The translations under genes and the position numbers were made by a program. From positions 2,542,001 to 2,606,000 of the forward strand of contig JAYMFD010001271.1 in the NCBI GenBank assembly GCA_035771175.1: a stretch of DNA of 64,000 nt, given 5' to 3'. Positions 10,645 to 24,153 of this stretch are shown here, piece after piece (positions within the stretch are counted from its first letter, which is position 1; each line of letters opens with the position of its first letter). This stretch comes from Paratinospora sagittata (taxonomy: Eukaryota; Streptophyta; Magnoliopsida; Ranunculales; Menispermaceae). The notes under the pieces were generated by a model. The model saw only the letters and a program-made list of their open reading frames with translations. It did not search any database and was not told the origin of the DNA.

Positions 10645-11826
10645 GAACACATCAAATTATAGCTATCAAAGTCTACAAAGATCAAGCTCTAAGAACGAAG
10701 ACATATCTCAATGCTAATGCGTTAGTTCAATCTTAGGTTTGTAGGGTAACCTCTCGATCAATCTCAGCACGAAAACTCTCTAAATTGCAAAGTCTTCAAT
10801 ATCACTTGGATTTAGTATTTGATTTTGACAAAATATTTTCCAAAAGGTTTTAATCATAATTTCAATGAGTTTTGAATGATTTAAAAGTGTTTTGAGTCAA
10901 TGAAATGGTTCTTAAGTGTTTAAATATTAATTTTTCCAAAATCGGGATATCCACCACTTTGCCAAAATTTTTCAAAAGGTAATAGCGCACAGTCAGTGTT
11001 GATAGCAAGCTGATAGGGTTGAATAATCAAAAATCAATTTTTCTGGAAAATTGTCTACAACGCGCTATCCCTCTCTATCCCTTTTGATAACTCGCTATAA
11101 AGTAGTTACCGTGATCTTTCGATTTTTACTAAAATGGGCAATAGCGTGCTATAGGCCTAGATTGCACGCAACGGAAACTCCAAAAAACTCGACCTCTTGG
11201 GTATGTGTATATGGACTTACAATAGCCCGCTATAAGTCATTAGTGCGCATGATACACAACCCAATAGCATGTTATCCAAGTTTGAGTTAGAAATCTCACA
11301 TTTCTAACGAGAAAAACGTAGGCCCTTTCCCTTGCTCGATTTTTCCATTCCTTACACAGTTTTGACGGGGAATCGTAACTGAAATATTCTCCACTAAGAC
11401 ATGGATGATGCCCATTGTTTCTCGTGGCCAAAACAACTTTAGATTAAACAATGTTTTGAATTCAAATCATTTCCTACTCTCTTGTTGTTTAACCTGCAAT
11501 TGCTAATTTAATAAAACACTCATTGTCTAATTTTCAAAGATACAGCACACACGATTTCAGCAAGTTAGACTGAGCTTTCCAAAGAGTGTTTCAAAAGAAG
11601 AAATCGTGATTTTTGCATTGTCACTAAATGCTTCGACCCGAATCAAAGTTGGAAACTGTCTTGAAGATAACTTCATTGTTTAATAAGTTCTTCATTTTAT
11701 CCCTTTTGTGCTGAGATTTTAAGAAGCAATTCATTGTTTTAAACTGTAAGTATATGAAGTGTTCTCAGTAAGAGAACACAACACATCACCTATATTCTTT
11801 CTCTGAGAGCTACAACTAATCATCAA
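10645..11826 (+). repeat. Monomer M10 (type 1, beta, right palindrome)
   Basis: 1,182 bp. 3' half matches M7 (offset 3,548): TCTCGTGGCC, GATACAGCAC and GTCACTAAATG. Confidence 0.9.
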
Positions 11827-13010
11827 GAACACATCAAATTATAGCTATCAAAGTCTACAAAGATCAAGCTCTAAGAACGAAGACATATCTCAATGCTAAT
11901 GCGTTAGTTCAATCTTAGGTTGGTAGGGTAACCTCTCGATCAATCTCAGCACGAAAACTCTCTAAATTGCAAAGTCTTCAATATCACTTGGATTTCGTAT
12001 TTGATTTTGACAAAATATTTTTCGAAAGGTTTTAATCATAATTTCAATTAGTTTTGAATGATTTAAAAGTGTTTTGAGTCAATGAAATGGTTCTTATGTG
12101 TTTAAATATTAATTTTTCCAAAATCGGGCTATCCAACACTTTGCCAAAATTTTATAAAAGGTAGTAGCGCACTATCAGTGTTGATAGCAAGCTGATAGGG
12201 TTGAATATTCAAAAATCAATTTTTCTTGGAAAATTGCCCACAACGCGCTATCCCTCGCTATCCCTTTTGATAACTCGCTATAAAGTAGTTACCGTGATCT
12301 TTTGATTTTTACTAAAATGGGCAATATCGTGCTATAGGCCTAGATTGCACGCTAACGGAAATTCCAAAAAACTCGAGCTCTTGGTATGTGTATATGGACT
12401 TACAATAGCCCGCTATAAGTCATTAGTGCGCATGATACACAACCCAATAGCATGTTATCCAAGTTTGAGTTAGAAATATCACATTTCTAACGAGAAAAAC
12501 GTAGATCCTTTCCCTTGCTCGATTTTTCCATTCATTACACAGTTTTGACGGGGAATCGTAGCTGAAATATTCACCACTACGACATGGATGATGCCCATTG
12601 TTTCGCACGGCCAAAACAACTTTAGATTAAAGAATGTTTTGAATTCAAATCATTTCCTACTCTCTTGCTGTTTAACCTGCAATTGCTAATTTAATAAAGC
12701 ACTCATTGTCTAATTTTCAAAGATACAACACACACGATTTCAGCAAGTTAGACTGAGCTTTCCAAAGAGTGTTTCAAAAAAAGAGAGTCGTGATTTTTGC
12801 ATTGTCAATAAATGCTTCGACCCGAATCAAAGTTGGAAACTGTCTTGAAGATAACTTCATTGTTTAATAAGTTCTTCATTTTATCCCTTTTGTGCTGAGA
12901 TTTTAAGAAGCAATTCATTGTTTTAAACTGTAAGTATATGAAGTGTTCTCAGTAAGAGAACACAACACATCACCTATATTCTTTCTCTGAGAGCTACAAC
13001 TAATCATCAA
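11827..13010 (+). repeat. Monomer M11 (type 2, beta, right palindrome)
   Basis: 1,184 bp. Repeat of M8 in its 3' two-thirds. The 5' third (GGATTTCGTATTTG, ATTTTTCGAAAGG) instead follows M9, so this is a mosaic. Confidence 0.9.
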
Positions 13011-14163
13011 GAACACATCAAATGATAGCTATCAAAGTCTACAAAGATCAAGTTCTAAGAACGAAGACATATCTGAATGCTAATGCGTTAGTTCAATCTT
13101 AGGTTTGTAGGGTAACCTCTCGATCAATCTCAGCACGAAAACTCTCTAAATTGCAAAGTCTTCAATATCATTTGGATTTAGTATTTGATTTTGACAAAAT
13201 ATTTTCCAAAAGGTTTTAATCATAATTTCAATGAGTTTTGAATGATTTAAAAGTGTTTTGAGTCAATGAAATGGTTCTTAAGTGTTTAAATATTAATTTT
13301 TCCAAAATCGGGATATCCACCACTTTGCCAAAATTTTACAAAAGGTAATAGCGCACTGTCAGTGTTGATAGCATGCTGATAGGGTTGAATAATCAAAAAT
13401 CAATTTTTCTGGAAAATTGTCCACAACGCGCTATCCCTCGCTATCCCTTTTGATAACTCGCTATAAAGTAGTTACCGTGATCTTTCGATTTTTACTAAAA
13501 TGGGCAATAGCGTGCTATAGGCCTAGATTGCACGCTAACGGAAAGTCCAAAAAACTCGAGCTCTTGGGTATGTGTATATGGACTTACAAAAGCCCGCTAT
13601 AAGTCATTAGTGCGCATGATACACAACCCAATAGCATGTTATCCAAGTTTGAGTTAGAAATCTCACATTTCTAACGAGAAAAACGTAGGCCCTTTCCCTT
13701 GCTCGATTTTTCCATTCCTTACACAGTTTTGACGGGGAATCGTAACTGAAATATTCTCCACTACGACATGGATGATGCCCATTGTTTCGCACGGCAAAAA
13801 CAACTTTAGATTAAACAATGTTTTGAATTCAAATCATTTCCTACTCTCTTGCTGTTTAACCTGCAATTGCTAATTTAATAAAGCACACGATTTCAGCAAG
13901 TTAGACTGAGCTTTCCAAAGAGTGTTTCAAAAGAAGAAAGTCGTGATTTTTGCATTGTCAATAAATGCTTCGACCCGAATTAAAGTCGAAAACTGTCTTG
14001 AAGATAACTTCATTGTTTAACAAGTTCTTCATTTTATCCCTTTTGTGCTGAGATTTTAAGAAGTAATTCATTGTTTTAAACTGTAAGAATATGAAGTGTT
14101 CTCAGTAAGAGAACACCGCACATCACCTATATTCTTTCTCTGAGAGCTACAACTAATCATCAA
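13011..14163 (+). repeat. Monomer M12 (mosaic type 1/type 2, beta), 31-bp deletion
   Basis: 1,153 bp. Starts with CAAATGATAGC, as do M17 and M33. Type 1 alleles up to TCTGGAAAATTG, then type 2 CGCTAACGGAAAG. The 31-bp deletion is at about 13,886. Confidence 0.9.
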
Positions 14164-15315
14164 GAACACATCAAATTATAGCTATCAAAGTCTACAAAGA
14201 TCAAGCTCTAAGAACGAAGACATATCTCAATGCTAATGCGTTAGTTCAATCTTAGGTTTGTAGGGTAACCTCTCGATCAATCTCAGCACGAAAACTCTCT
14301 AAATTGCGAAGTCTTTAATATCACTTGGATTTAGTATTTGATTTTGACAAAATATTTTCCAAAAGGTTTTAATCATAATTTCAATAAGTTTTGAATGATT
14401 TAAAAGTGTTTTGAGTCAATGAAATGGTTCTTAAGTGTTTAAATATTAATTTTTCCAAAATCGGGATATCCACCACTTTGCCAAAATTTTTCAAAAGGTA
14501 ATAGCGCACAGTCAGTGTTGATAGCAAGCTGATAGGGTTGAATAATCAAAAATCAATTTTTCTGGAAAATTGTCTACAACGCGCTATCCCTCGCTATCCC
14601 TTTTGATAACTCGCTATAAAGTAGTTACCGTGATCTTTCGATTTTTACTAAAATGGGCAATAGCGTGCTATAGGCCTAGATTGCACGCAACGGAAACTCC
14701 AAAAAACTCGAGCTCTTGGGTATGTGTATATGGACTTACAATAGCCCGCTATAAGTCATTAGTGCGCATGATACACAACCCAATAGCATGTTATCCAAGT
14801 TTGAGTTAGAAATCTCACATTTCTAACGAGAAAAACGTAGGCCCTTTCCCTTGCTCGATTTTTCCATTCCTTACACAGTTTTGACGGGGAATCGTAACTG
14901 AAATATTCTCCACTACGACATGGATGATGCCCATTGTTTCGCACGGCAAAAACAACTTTAGATTAAACAATGTTTTGAATTCAAATCATTTCCTACTCTC
15001 TTGCTGTTTAACCTGCAATTGCTAATTTAATAAAGCACACGATTTCAGCAAGTTAGACTGAGCTTTCCAAAGAGTGTTTCAAAAGAAGAAAGTCGTGATT
15101 TTTGCATTGTCAATAAATGCTTCGACCCGAATTAAAGTCGAAAACTGTCTTGAAGATAACTTCATTGTTTAACAAGTTCTTCATTTTATCCCTTTTGTGC
15201 TGAGATTTTAAGAAGTAATTCATTGTTTTAAACTGTAAGAATATGAAGTGTTCTCAGTAAGAGAACACCGCACATCACCTATATTCTTTCTCTGAGAGCT
15301 ACAACTAATCATCAA
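14164..15315 (+). repeat. Monomer M13 (type 1, beta), 31-bp deletion
   Basis: 1,152 bp. 3' half near-identical to M12 and 5' half near-identical to M14 (both have ACAGTCAGTG and ATAGCAAGCTG). This is a tandem duplication of exactly one 1,152-bp unit. Deletion at about 15,038. Confidence 0.92.
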
Positions 15316-16497
15316 GAACACATCAAATTATAGCTATCAAAGTCTACAAAGATCAAGCTCTAAGAACGAAGACATATCTCAATGCTAATGCGTTAGTTCA
15401 ATCTTAGGTTTGTAGGGTAACCTCTCGATCAATCTCAGCACGAAAACTCTCTAAATTGCGAAGTCTTTAATATCACTTGGATTTAGTATTTGATTTTGAC
15501 AAAATATTTTCCAAAAGGTTTTAATCATAATTTCAATAAGTTTTGAATGATTTAAAAGTGTTTTGAGTCAATGAAATGGTTCTTAAGTGTTTAAATATTA
15601 ATTTTTCCAAAATCGGGATATCCACCACTTTGCCAAAATTTTTCAAAAGGTAATAGCGCACAGTCAGTGTTGATAGCAAGCTGATAGGGTTGAATAATCA
15701 AAAATCAATTTTTCTGGAAAATTGTCTACAACGCGCTATCCCTCGCTATCCCTTTTGATAACTCGCTATAAAGTAGTTACCGTGATCTTTCGATTTTTAC
15801 TAAAATGGGCAATAGCGTGCTATAGGCCTAGATTGCACGCAACGGAAACTCCAAAAAACTCGAGCTCTTGGGTATGTGTATATGGACTTACAATAGCCCG
15901 CTATAAGTCATTAGTGCGCATGATACACAACCCAATAGCATGTTATCCAAGTTTGAGTTAGAAATCTCACATTTCTAACGAGAAAAACGTAGGCCCTTTC
16001 CCTTGCTCGATTTTTCCATTCCTTACACAGTTTTGAGGGGGAATCGTAACTGAAATATTCTCCACTAAGACATGGATGATGCCCATTGTTTCTCGTGGCC
16101 AAAACAACTTTAGATTAAACAATGTTTTGAATTCAAATCATTTCCTACTCTCTTGCTGTTTAACCTGCAATTGCTAATTTAATAAAACACTCATTGTCTA
16201 ATTTTCAAAGATACAGCACACACGATTTCAGCAAGTTAGACTGAGCTTTCCAAAGAGTGTTTCAAAAGAAGAAATCGTGATTTTTGCATTGTCACTAAAT
16301 GCTTCGACCCGAATCAAAGTTGGAAACTGTCTTGAAGATAACTTCATTGTTTAATAAGTTCTTCATTTTATCCCTTTTGTGCTGAGATTTTAAGAAGCAA
16401 TTCATTGTTTTAAACTGTAAGTATATGAAGTGTTCTCAGTAAGAAAACACAACACATCACCTATATTCTTTCTCTGAGAGCTACAACTAATCATCAA
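15316..16497 (+). repeat. Monomer M14 (type 1, beta, right palindrome)
   Basis: 1,182 bp. Same as M13 up to about 16,030, then switches to the M7/M10 3' half (TCTCGTGGCC, GTCACTAAATG). No 31-bp deletion. Confidence 0.9.
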
Positions 16498-17196
16498 GAA
16501 CACATCAAATTATAGCTATCAAAGTCTACAAAGATCAAGCTCTAAGAACGAAGACATATCTCAATGCTAATGCGTTAGTTCAATCTTAGGTTGGTAGGGT
16601 AACCTCTCGATCAATCTCAGCACGAAAACTCTCTAAATTGCAAAGTCTTCAATATCACTTGGATTTAGTATTTGATTTTGACAAAATATTTTCCAAAAGG
16701 TTTTAATCAAAATTTCAATGAGTTACGAATGATTTAAAAGTGTTTTGAGTCAATGAAATGGTTCTTAAGTGTTTAAATATTAATTTTTCCAAAATCGGGC
16801 TATCCAACACTTTGCCAAAATTTTATAAAAGGTAGTAGCGCACTATCAGTGTTGATAGCAAGCTGATTGGGTTGAATATTCAAAAATCAATTTTTCTTGG
16901 AAAATTGCCCACAACGCGCTATCCCTCGCTATCCCTTTTGATAACTCGCTATAAAGTAGTTACCGTGATCTTTTGATTTTTACTAAAATGGGCAATATCG
17001 TGCTATAGGCCTAGATTGCACGCTAATGGAAATTCCAAAAAACTCGAGCTCTTGGTATGTGTATATGGACTTACAATAGCCCGCTATAAGTCATTAGTGC
17101 GCATGATACACAACCCAATAGCATGTTATCCAAGTTTGAGTTAGAAATATCACATTTCTAACGAGAAAAACGTAGATCTTTTCCCTTGCTCGATTT
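16498..17196 (+). repeat. Truncated monomer M15 (type 2), 5' part only
   Basis: About 699 bp, M8/M11-like (AATATCGTGC, CGTAGATC). It stops inside CGATTTTTC and is fused directly to an internal point of the next unit. Confidence 0.9.
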
Positions 17197-17205
17197 TTCA
17201 ATCTT
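17190..17205. other. Truncation junction J1, about 566 bp missing
   Basis: Normal units read GATTTTTCCATTCC here. This one reads GATTTTTCAATCTTAGG, joining that point to the TTAGTTCAATCTTAGG segment near the start of the following unit. Both sides share TTC at the join, which fits a microhomology-type deletion. Anchor spacing falls to 617 bp. Confidence 0.9.
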
Positions 17206-18298
17206 AGGTGTGAACGGTAACCTCTCGATCAATCTCAGCACGAAAACTCTCTAAATTGCAAGTCTTCAATATCACTTGGATTTAGTATTTGATTTTGAGA
17301 CTATATTTTCCAAAAGGTTTTAATCATAATTTCAATTAGTTTTGAATGATTTAAAAGTGTTTTGAGTCAATGAAATGGTTCTTATGTGTTTAAATATTAA
17401 TTTTTCCAAAATCGGGTTATCCACCACTTTGCCAAAATTTTACAAAAGATAATAGGGCACTGTCAGTGTTGATAGCACGCTGATAGGGTTGAATAATCAA
17501 AAATCAATTTTTCTTGGAAAGTTGCCCACAACGCGCTATCCCTCGCTATCCCTTTTGATAACTCGCTATAAAGTAGTTACCGTGATCTTTCGATTTTTAC
17601 TAACATGGGCAATAGCGAGCTATAGGCCTAGATTGCACGCTAACGGAAATCCAAAAAACTCGAGCTCTTGGGTATGTGTATATGGACTTACAAAAGCCCG
17701 CTATAAGTCATTAGTGCGCATGATACACAACCCAATAGCATGTTATCCAAGTTTGAGTTAGAAATCTCACATTTCTAACGAGAAAAACGTAGGCCCTTTC
17801 CCTTGCTCGATTTTTCCATTCCTTACACAGTTTTGACGGGGAATCGTAACTGAAATATTCTCCACTACGACATGGATGATGCCCATTGTTTCGCACGGCC
17901 AAAACAACTTTAGATTAAACAATGTTTTGAATTCAAATCATTTCCTACTCTCTTGCTGTTTAACCTGCAATTGCTAATTTAATAAAGCACTCATTGTCTA
18001 ATTTTCAAAGATACAACACACACGATTTCAGCAAGTTAGACTGAGCTTTCCAAAGAGTGTTTCAAAAAAAGAGAGTCGTGATTTTTGCATTGTCAATAAA
18101 TGCTTCGACCCGAATCAAAGTTGAAAACTGGCTTGACGATAACTTCATTGTTTAATAAGTTCTTCATTTTATCCCTTTTGTGCTGAGATTTTAAGAAGCA
18201 ATTCATTGTTTTAAACTGTAAGTATATGAAGTGTTCTCAGTAAGAGAACACAACACATCACCTATATTCTTTCTCTGAGAGCTACAACTAATCATCAA
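17197..18298 (+). repeat. Monomer M16 lacking its first part (type 2, beta)
   Basis: About 1,102 bp, starting at AATCTTAGGTGTG. First unit of the strictly alternating dimer block. It has GCGAGCTATAGG in the sub-repeat domain and CGCTAACGGAAATCC, one base shorter than usual. Confidence 0.9.
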
Positions 18299-19481
18299 GA
18301 ACACATCAAATGATAGCTATCAAAGTCTACAAAGATCAAGCTCTAAGAACGAAGACATATCTTAATGCTAATGCGTTAGTTCAATCTTAGGTTTGTAGGG
18401 TAACCTCTCGATCAATCTCAGCACGAAAACTCTCTAAATTGCAAAGTCTTCAATATCATTTGGATTTAGTATTTGATTTTGACAAAATATTTTCCAAAAG
18501 GTTTTAATCATAATTTCAATGAGTTTTGAATGATTTAAAAGTGTTTTGAGTCAATGAAATGGTTCTTAAGTGTTTAAATATTAATTTTTCCAAAATTGGG
18601 ATATCCAGCACTTTGCCAAAATTTTACAAAAGGTAATAGCGCACTGTCAGTGTTGATAGCATGCTGATAGGGTTGAATAATCAAAAATCAATTTTTCTGG
18701 AAAATTGTCTACAACGCGCTATCCCTCGCTATCCCTTTTGATAACTCGCTATAAAGTAGTTACCGTGATCTTTCGATTTTTACTAAAATGGGCAATAGCG
18801 TGCTATAGGCCTAGATTGCACGCAACGGAAACTCCAAAAAACTCGAGCTCTTGGGTATGTGTATATGGACTTACAATAGCCCGCTATAAGTCATTAGTGC
18901 GCATGATACACAACCCAATAGCATGTTATCCAAGTTTGAGTTAGAAATCTCACATTTCTAACGAGAAAAACGTTGGCCCTTTCCCTTGCTCGATTTTTCC
19001 ATTCCTTACACAGTTTTGACGGGGAATCGTAACTGAAATATTCTCCACTACGACAAGGATGATGCCCATTGTTTCGCACGACCAAAACAACTTTAGATTA
19101 AACAATGTTTTGAATTCAAATCATTTCCTACTCTCTTGCTGTTTAACCTGCAATTGCTAATTTAATAAAGCACTCATTGTCTAATTTTCAAAGATACAAC
19201 ACACACGATTTCAGCAAGTTAGACTTAGCTTTCCAAAGAGTATTTCAAAAGAAGAAAGTCCGGATTCTTGCATTGCCAATAAATGCTTCCACCCTAATCA
19301 AAGTTGGAAACTGTCTTGAAGATAACTTCACTGTTTAACAAGTTCTTCTTTTTATCCCTTTTGTGCTGAGAATTTAAGAAGCAATTCATTGTTTTAAACT
19401 GTAAGTATATGAAGTGTTCTCAGTAAGAGAACACAACACATCACCTATATTCTTTCTCTGAGAGCTACAACTAATCATCAA
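18299..19481 (+). repeat. Monomer M17 (type 1, alpha)
   Basis: 1,183 bp. Starts with CAAATGATAGC. Has ACGACCAAAAC and GTCCGGATTC. Immediately upstream of the first higher-order repeat copy. Confidence 0.92.
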
Positions 19482-20634
19482 GAACACATCAAATTATAGC
19501 TATCAAAGTCTTCAAAGATCAAGTCCTAAGAACGAAGACATATCTCAATGCTAATGCGTTAGTTCAATCTTAGGTGTGAACGGTAACCTCTCGATCAATC
19601 TCAGCACGAAAACTCTCTAAATTGCAAGTCTTCAATATCACTTGGATTTAGTATTTGATTTTGAGACAATATTTTCCAAAAGGTTTTAATCATAATTTCA
19701 ATTAGTTTTGAATGATTTAAAAGTGTTTTGAGTCAATGAAATGGTTCTTAACTGTTAAAATATTAATTTTTCCAAAATCGGGCTATCCACCACTTTGCCA
19801 AAATTTTACAAAAGGTAGTAGCGCACTATCAGTGTTGATAGCACGCTGATAGGGTTGAATAATCAAAAATCAATTTTTCTTGAAAAATTGCCCACAACGC
19901 GCTATCCCTCGCTATCCCCTTTGATAACTCGCTATAAAGTAGTTACCGTGATCTTTCGATTTTTACTAAAATGGGCAATAGCGTGCTATAGGCCTAGATT
20001 GCACGCTAACGGAAAGTCCAAAAAACTCGAGCTCTTGGGTATGTGTATATGGACTTACAAAAGCCCGCTATAAGTCATTAGTGCGCATGATGCACAACCC
20101 AATAGCATGTTATCCAAGTTTGAGTTAGAAATCTCACATTTCTAACGAGAAAAACGTAGGCCCTTTCCCTTGCTCGATTTTTCCATTCCTTACACAGTTT
20201 TGACGGGGAATCGTAACTGAAATATTCTCCACTACGACATGGATGATGCCCATTGTTTCGCACGGCAAAAACAACTTTAGATTAAACAATGTTTTGAATT
20301 CAAATCATTTCCTACTCTCTTGCTGTTTAACCTGCAATTGCTAATTTAATAAAGCACACGATTTCAGCAAGTTAGACTGAGCTTTCCAAAGAGTGTTTCA
20401 AAAGAAGAAAGTCGTGATTTTTGCATTGTCAATAAATGCTTCGACCCGAATCAAAGTTGGAAACTGTCTTGAAGATAACTTCACTGTTTAACAAGTTCTT
20501 CTTTTTATCCCTTTTGTGCTGAGATTTTAAGAAGTAATTCATTGTTTTAAACTGTAAGTATATGAAGTGTTCTTAGTAAGAGAACACAGCACATCACCTA
20601 TATTCTCTCTCTGAGAGCAACAACTAATCATCAA
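19482..20634 (+). repeat. Monomer M18, HOR position A (type 2, beta), 31-bp deletion
   Basis: 1,153 bp. Marked by CCCCTTTGATAAC, GATGCAC, GTGTTCTTAG and GAGAGCAACAAC. Deletion at about 20,357. Twin: M24. Confidence 0.93.
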
Positions 20635-21817
20635 GAACACATCAAATTATAGCTATCAAAGTCTACAAAGATCAAGCTCTAAGAACGAAGACATATCTCA
20701 ATGCTAATGCGTTAGTTCAATCTTAGGTTTGTAGGGTAACCTCTCGATCAATCTCAGCACGAAAACTCTCTAAATTGCAAAGTCTTCAATATCACTTGGA
20801 TTTAGTATTTGATTTTGACAAAATATTTTCCAAAAGGTTTTAATCATAATTTCAATAAGTTTTGAATGATTTAAAAGTGTTTTGAGTCAATGAAATGGTT
20901 CTTAAGTGTTTAAATTTTAATTTTTCCAAAATCGGGATATCCACCACTTTGCCAAAATTTTTCAAAAGGTAATAGCGCACTGTCAGTGTTGATAGCATGC
21001 TGATAGGGTTGAATAATCAAAAATTAATTTTTCTGGAAAATTGTCTACAACGCGCTATCCCTCGATATCCCTTTTGATAACTCGCTATAAAGTAGTTACC
21101 ATGATCTTTCGATTTTTACTAAAATGGGCAATAGCGTGCTATAGGCCTAGATTGCACGCAACGGAAACTCCAAAAAACACGAGCTCTTGGGTATGTGTAT
21201 ATGGACTTACAATAGCCCGCTATAAGTCATTAGTGCGCATGATACACAACCCAATAGCATGTTATCCAAGTTTGAGTTAGAAATCTCACATTTCTAACGA
21301 GAAAAACGTAGGCCCTTTCCCTTGCTCGATTTTTCCATTCCTTACACAGTTTTGACGGGGAATCGTAACTGAAATATTCTCCACTACGACAAGGATGATG
21401 CCCATTGTTTCGCACGGACAAAACAACTTTAGATTAAACAATGTTTTGAATTCAAATCATTTCCTACTCTCTTGCTGTTTAACCTGCAATTGCTAATTTA
21501 ATAAAGCACACATTGTCTAATTTTCAAAGATACAACACACACGATTTCAGCAGGTTAGACTTAGCTTTCCAAAGAGTATTTCAAAAGAAGAAAGTCCTGA
21601 TTCTTGCATTGCCAATAAATGCTTCCACCCTAATCAAAGTTGGAAACTGCCTTGAAGATAACTTCACTGTTTAACAAGTTTTTCTTTTTATCCCTTTTGT
21701 GCTGAGAATTTAAGAAGCAATTCATTGCTTTAAACTGTAAGTATATGAAGTGTTCTCAGTAAGAGAACACAACACATCACCTATATTCTTTGTCTAAGAG
21801 CTACAACTAATCATCAA
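20635..21817 (+). repeat. Monomer M19, HOR position B (type 1, alpha)
   Basis: 1,183 bp. Marked by AAAAATTAATTTTT, CTGCCTTGAAG and CTTTGTCTAAG. Differs from its twin M25 at CACGGACAAAAC against CACGGCCAAAAC. Confidence 0.93.
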
Positions 21818-22970
21818 GAACACATCAAATTATAGCTATCAAAGTCTTCAAAGATCAAGTCCTAAGAACGAAGACATATCTCAATGCTAATGCGTTAGTT
21901 CAATCTTAGGTGTGAACGGTAACCTCTCGATCAATCTCAGCACGAAAACTCTCTAAATTGCATGTCTTCAATATCACTTGGATTTAGTATTTGATTTTGA
22001 GACAATATTTTCCAAAAGGTTTTAATCATAATTTCAATTAGTTTTGAATGATTTAAAAGTGTTTTGAGTCAATGAAATGGTTCTTAACTGTTAAAATATT
22101 AATTTTTCCAAAATCGGGCTATCCACCACTTTGCCAAAATTTTACAAAAGGTAGTAGCGCACTATCAGTGTTGATAGCACGCTGATAGGGTTGAATAATC
22201 AAAAATCAATTTTTCTTGGAAAATTGCCCACAACGCGCTATCCCTCGCTATCCCTTTTGATAACTCACTATAAAGTAGTTACCGTGATCTTTCGATTTTT
22301 ACTAAAATGGGCAATAGCGTGCTATAGGCCTAGATTGCACGCTAACGGAAAGTCCAAAAAACTCGAGCTCTTGGGTATGTGTATATGGACTTACAAAAGC
22401 CCGCTATAAGTCATTAGTGCGCATGATTCACAACCCAATAGCATGTTATCCAAGTTTGAGTTAGAAATCTCACATTTCTAACGAGAAAAACGTAGGCCCT
22501 TTCCCTTGCTCGATTTTTCCATTCCTTACACAGTTTTGACGGGGAATCGTAACTGAAATATTCTCCACTACGACATGGATGATGCCCATTGTTTCGCACG
22601 ACAAAAACAACTTTAGATTAAACAATGTTTTGAATTCAAATCATTTCCTACTCTCTTGCTGTTTAACCTGCAATTGCTAATTTAATAAAGCACACGATTT
22701 CAGCAAGTTAGACTGAGCTTTCCAAATAGTGTTTCAAAAGAAGAAAGTCGTGATTTTTGCATTGTCAATAAATGCTTCGACCCGAATTAAAGTCGAAAAC
22801 TGTCTTGAAGATAACTTCATTGTTTAACAAGTTCTTCATTTTATCCCTTTTGTGCTGAGATTTTAAGAAGTAATTCATTGTTTTAAACTGTAAGAATATG
22901 AAGTGTTCTCAGTAAGAGAACACCGCACATCACCTATATTCTTTCTTTGAGAGCTACAACTAATCATCAA
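21818..22970 (+). repeat. Monomer M20, HOR position C (type 2, beta), 31-bp deletion
   Basis: 1,153 bp. Marked by AACTCACTATAAAG, GATTCAC, CACGACAAAAAC and CCAAATAGTG. Deletion at about 22,693. Twins: M26 and M30. Confidence 0.93.
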
Positions 22971-24153
22971 GAACACATCAAATTATAGCTATCAAAGTCT
23001 ACAAAGATCAAGCTCTAAGAACGAAGACATATCTCAATGCTAATGCGTTAGTTCAATCTTAGGTTTGTAGGGTAACCTCTCGATCAATCTCAGCACGAAA
23101 ACTCTCTAAATTGCAAAGTCTTCAATATCACTTGGATTTAGTATTTGATTTTGACAAAATATTTTCCAAAAGGTTTTAATCATAATTTCAATAAGTTTTG
23201 AATGATTTAAAAGTGTTTTGAGTCAATGAAATGGTTCTTAAGTGTTTAAATTTTAATTTTTCCAAAATCGGGATATCCACCACTTTGCCAAAATTTTTCA
23301 AAAGGTAATAGCGCACTGTCAGTGTTGATAGCATGCTGATAGGGTTGAATAATCAAAAATCAATTTTTCTGGAAAATTGTCTACAACGCGCTATCCCTCG
23401 ATATCCCTTTTGATAACTCGCTATAAAGTAGTTACCGTGATCTTTCGATTTTTACTAAAATGGGCAATAGCGTGCTATAGGCCTAGATTGCACGCAACGG
23501 AAACTCCAAAAAACACGAGCTCTTGGGTATGTGTATATGGACTTACAATAGCCCGCTATAAGTCATTAGTGCGCATGATGCACAACCCAATAGCATGTTA
23601 TCCAAGTTTGAGTTAGAAATCTCACATTTCTAACGAGAAAAACGTAGGCCCTTTCCCTTGCTCGATTTTTCCATTCCTTACACAGTTTTGACGGGGAATC
23701 GTAACTGAAATATTCTCCACTACGACAAGGATGATGCCCATTGTTTCGCACGGCCAAAACAACTTTAGATTAAACAATGTTTTGAATTCAAATCATTTCC
23801 TACTCTCTTGCTGTTTAACCTGCAATTGCTAATTTAATAAAGCACACATTGTCTAATTTTCAAAGATACAACACACACGATTTCAGCAGGTTAGACTTAG
23901 CTTTCCAAAGAGTATTTCAAAAGAAGAAAGTCCTGATTCTTGCATTGCCAATAAATGCTTCCACCCTAATCAAAGTTGGAAACTGTCTTGAAGATAACTT
24001 CACTGTTTAACAAGTTTTTCTTTTTATCCCTTTTGTGCTGAGAATTTAAGAAGCAATTCATTGCTTTAAACTGTAAGTATATGAAGTGTTCTCAGTAAGA
24101 GAACACAACACATCACCTATATTCTTTCTCTAAGAGCTACAACTAATCATCAA
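22971..24153 (+). repeat. Monomer M21, HOR position D (type 1, alpha)
   Basis: 1,183 bp. Marked by GATGCAC, CTGTCTTGAAG and CTTTCTCTAAG. Twins: M27 and M31 (M31 has GATACAC). Confidence 0.93.
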
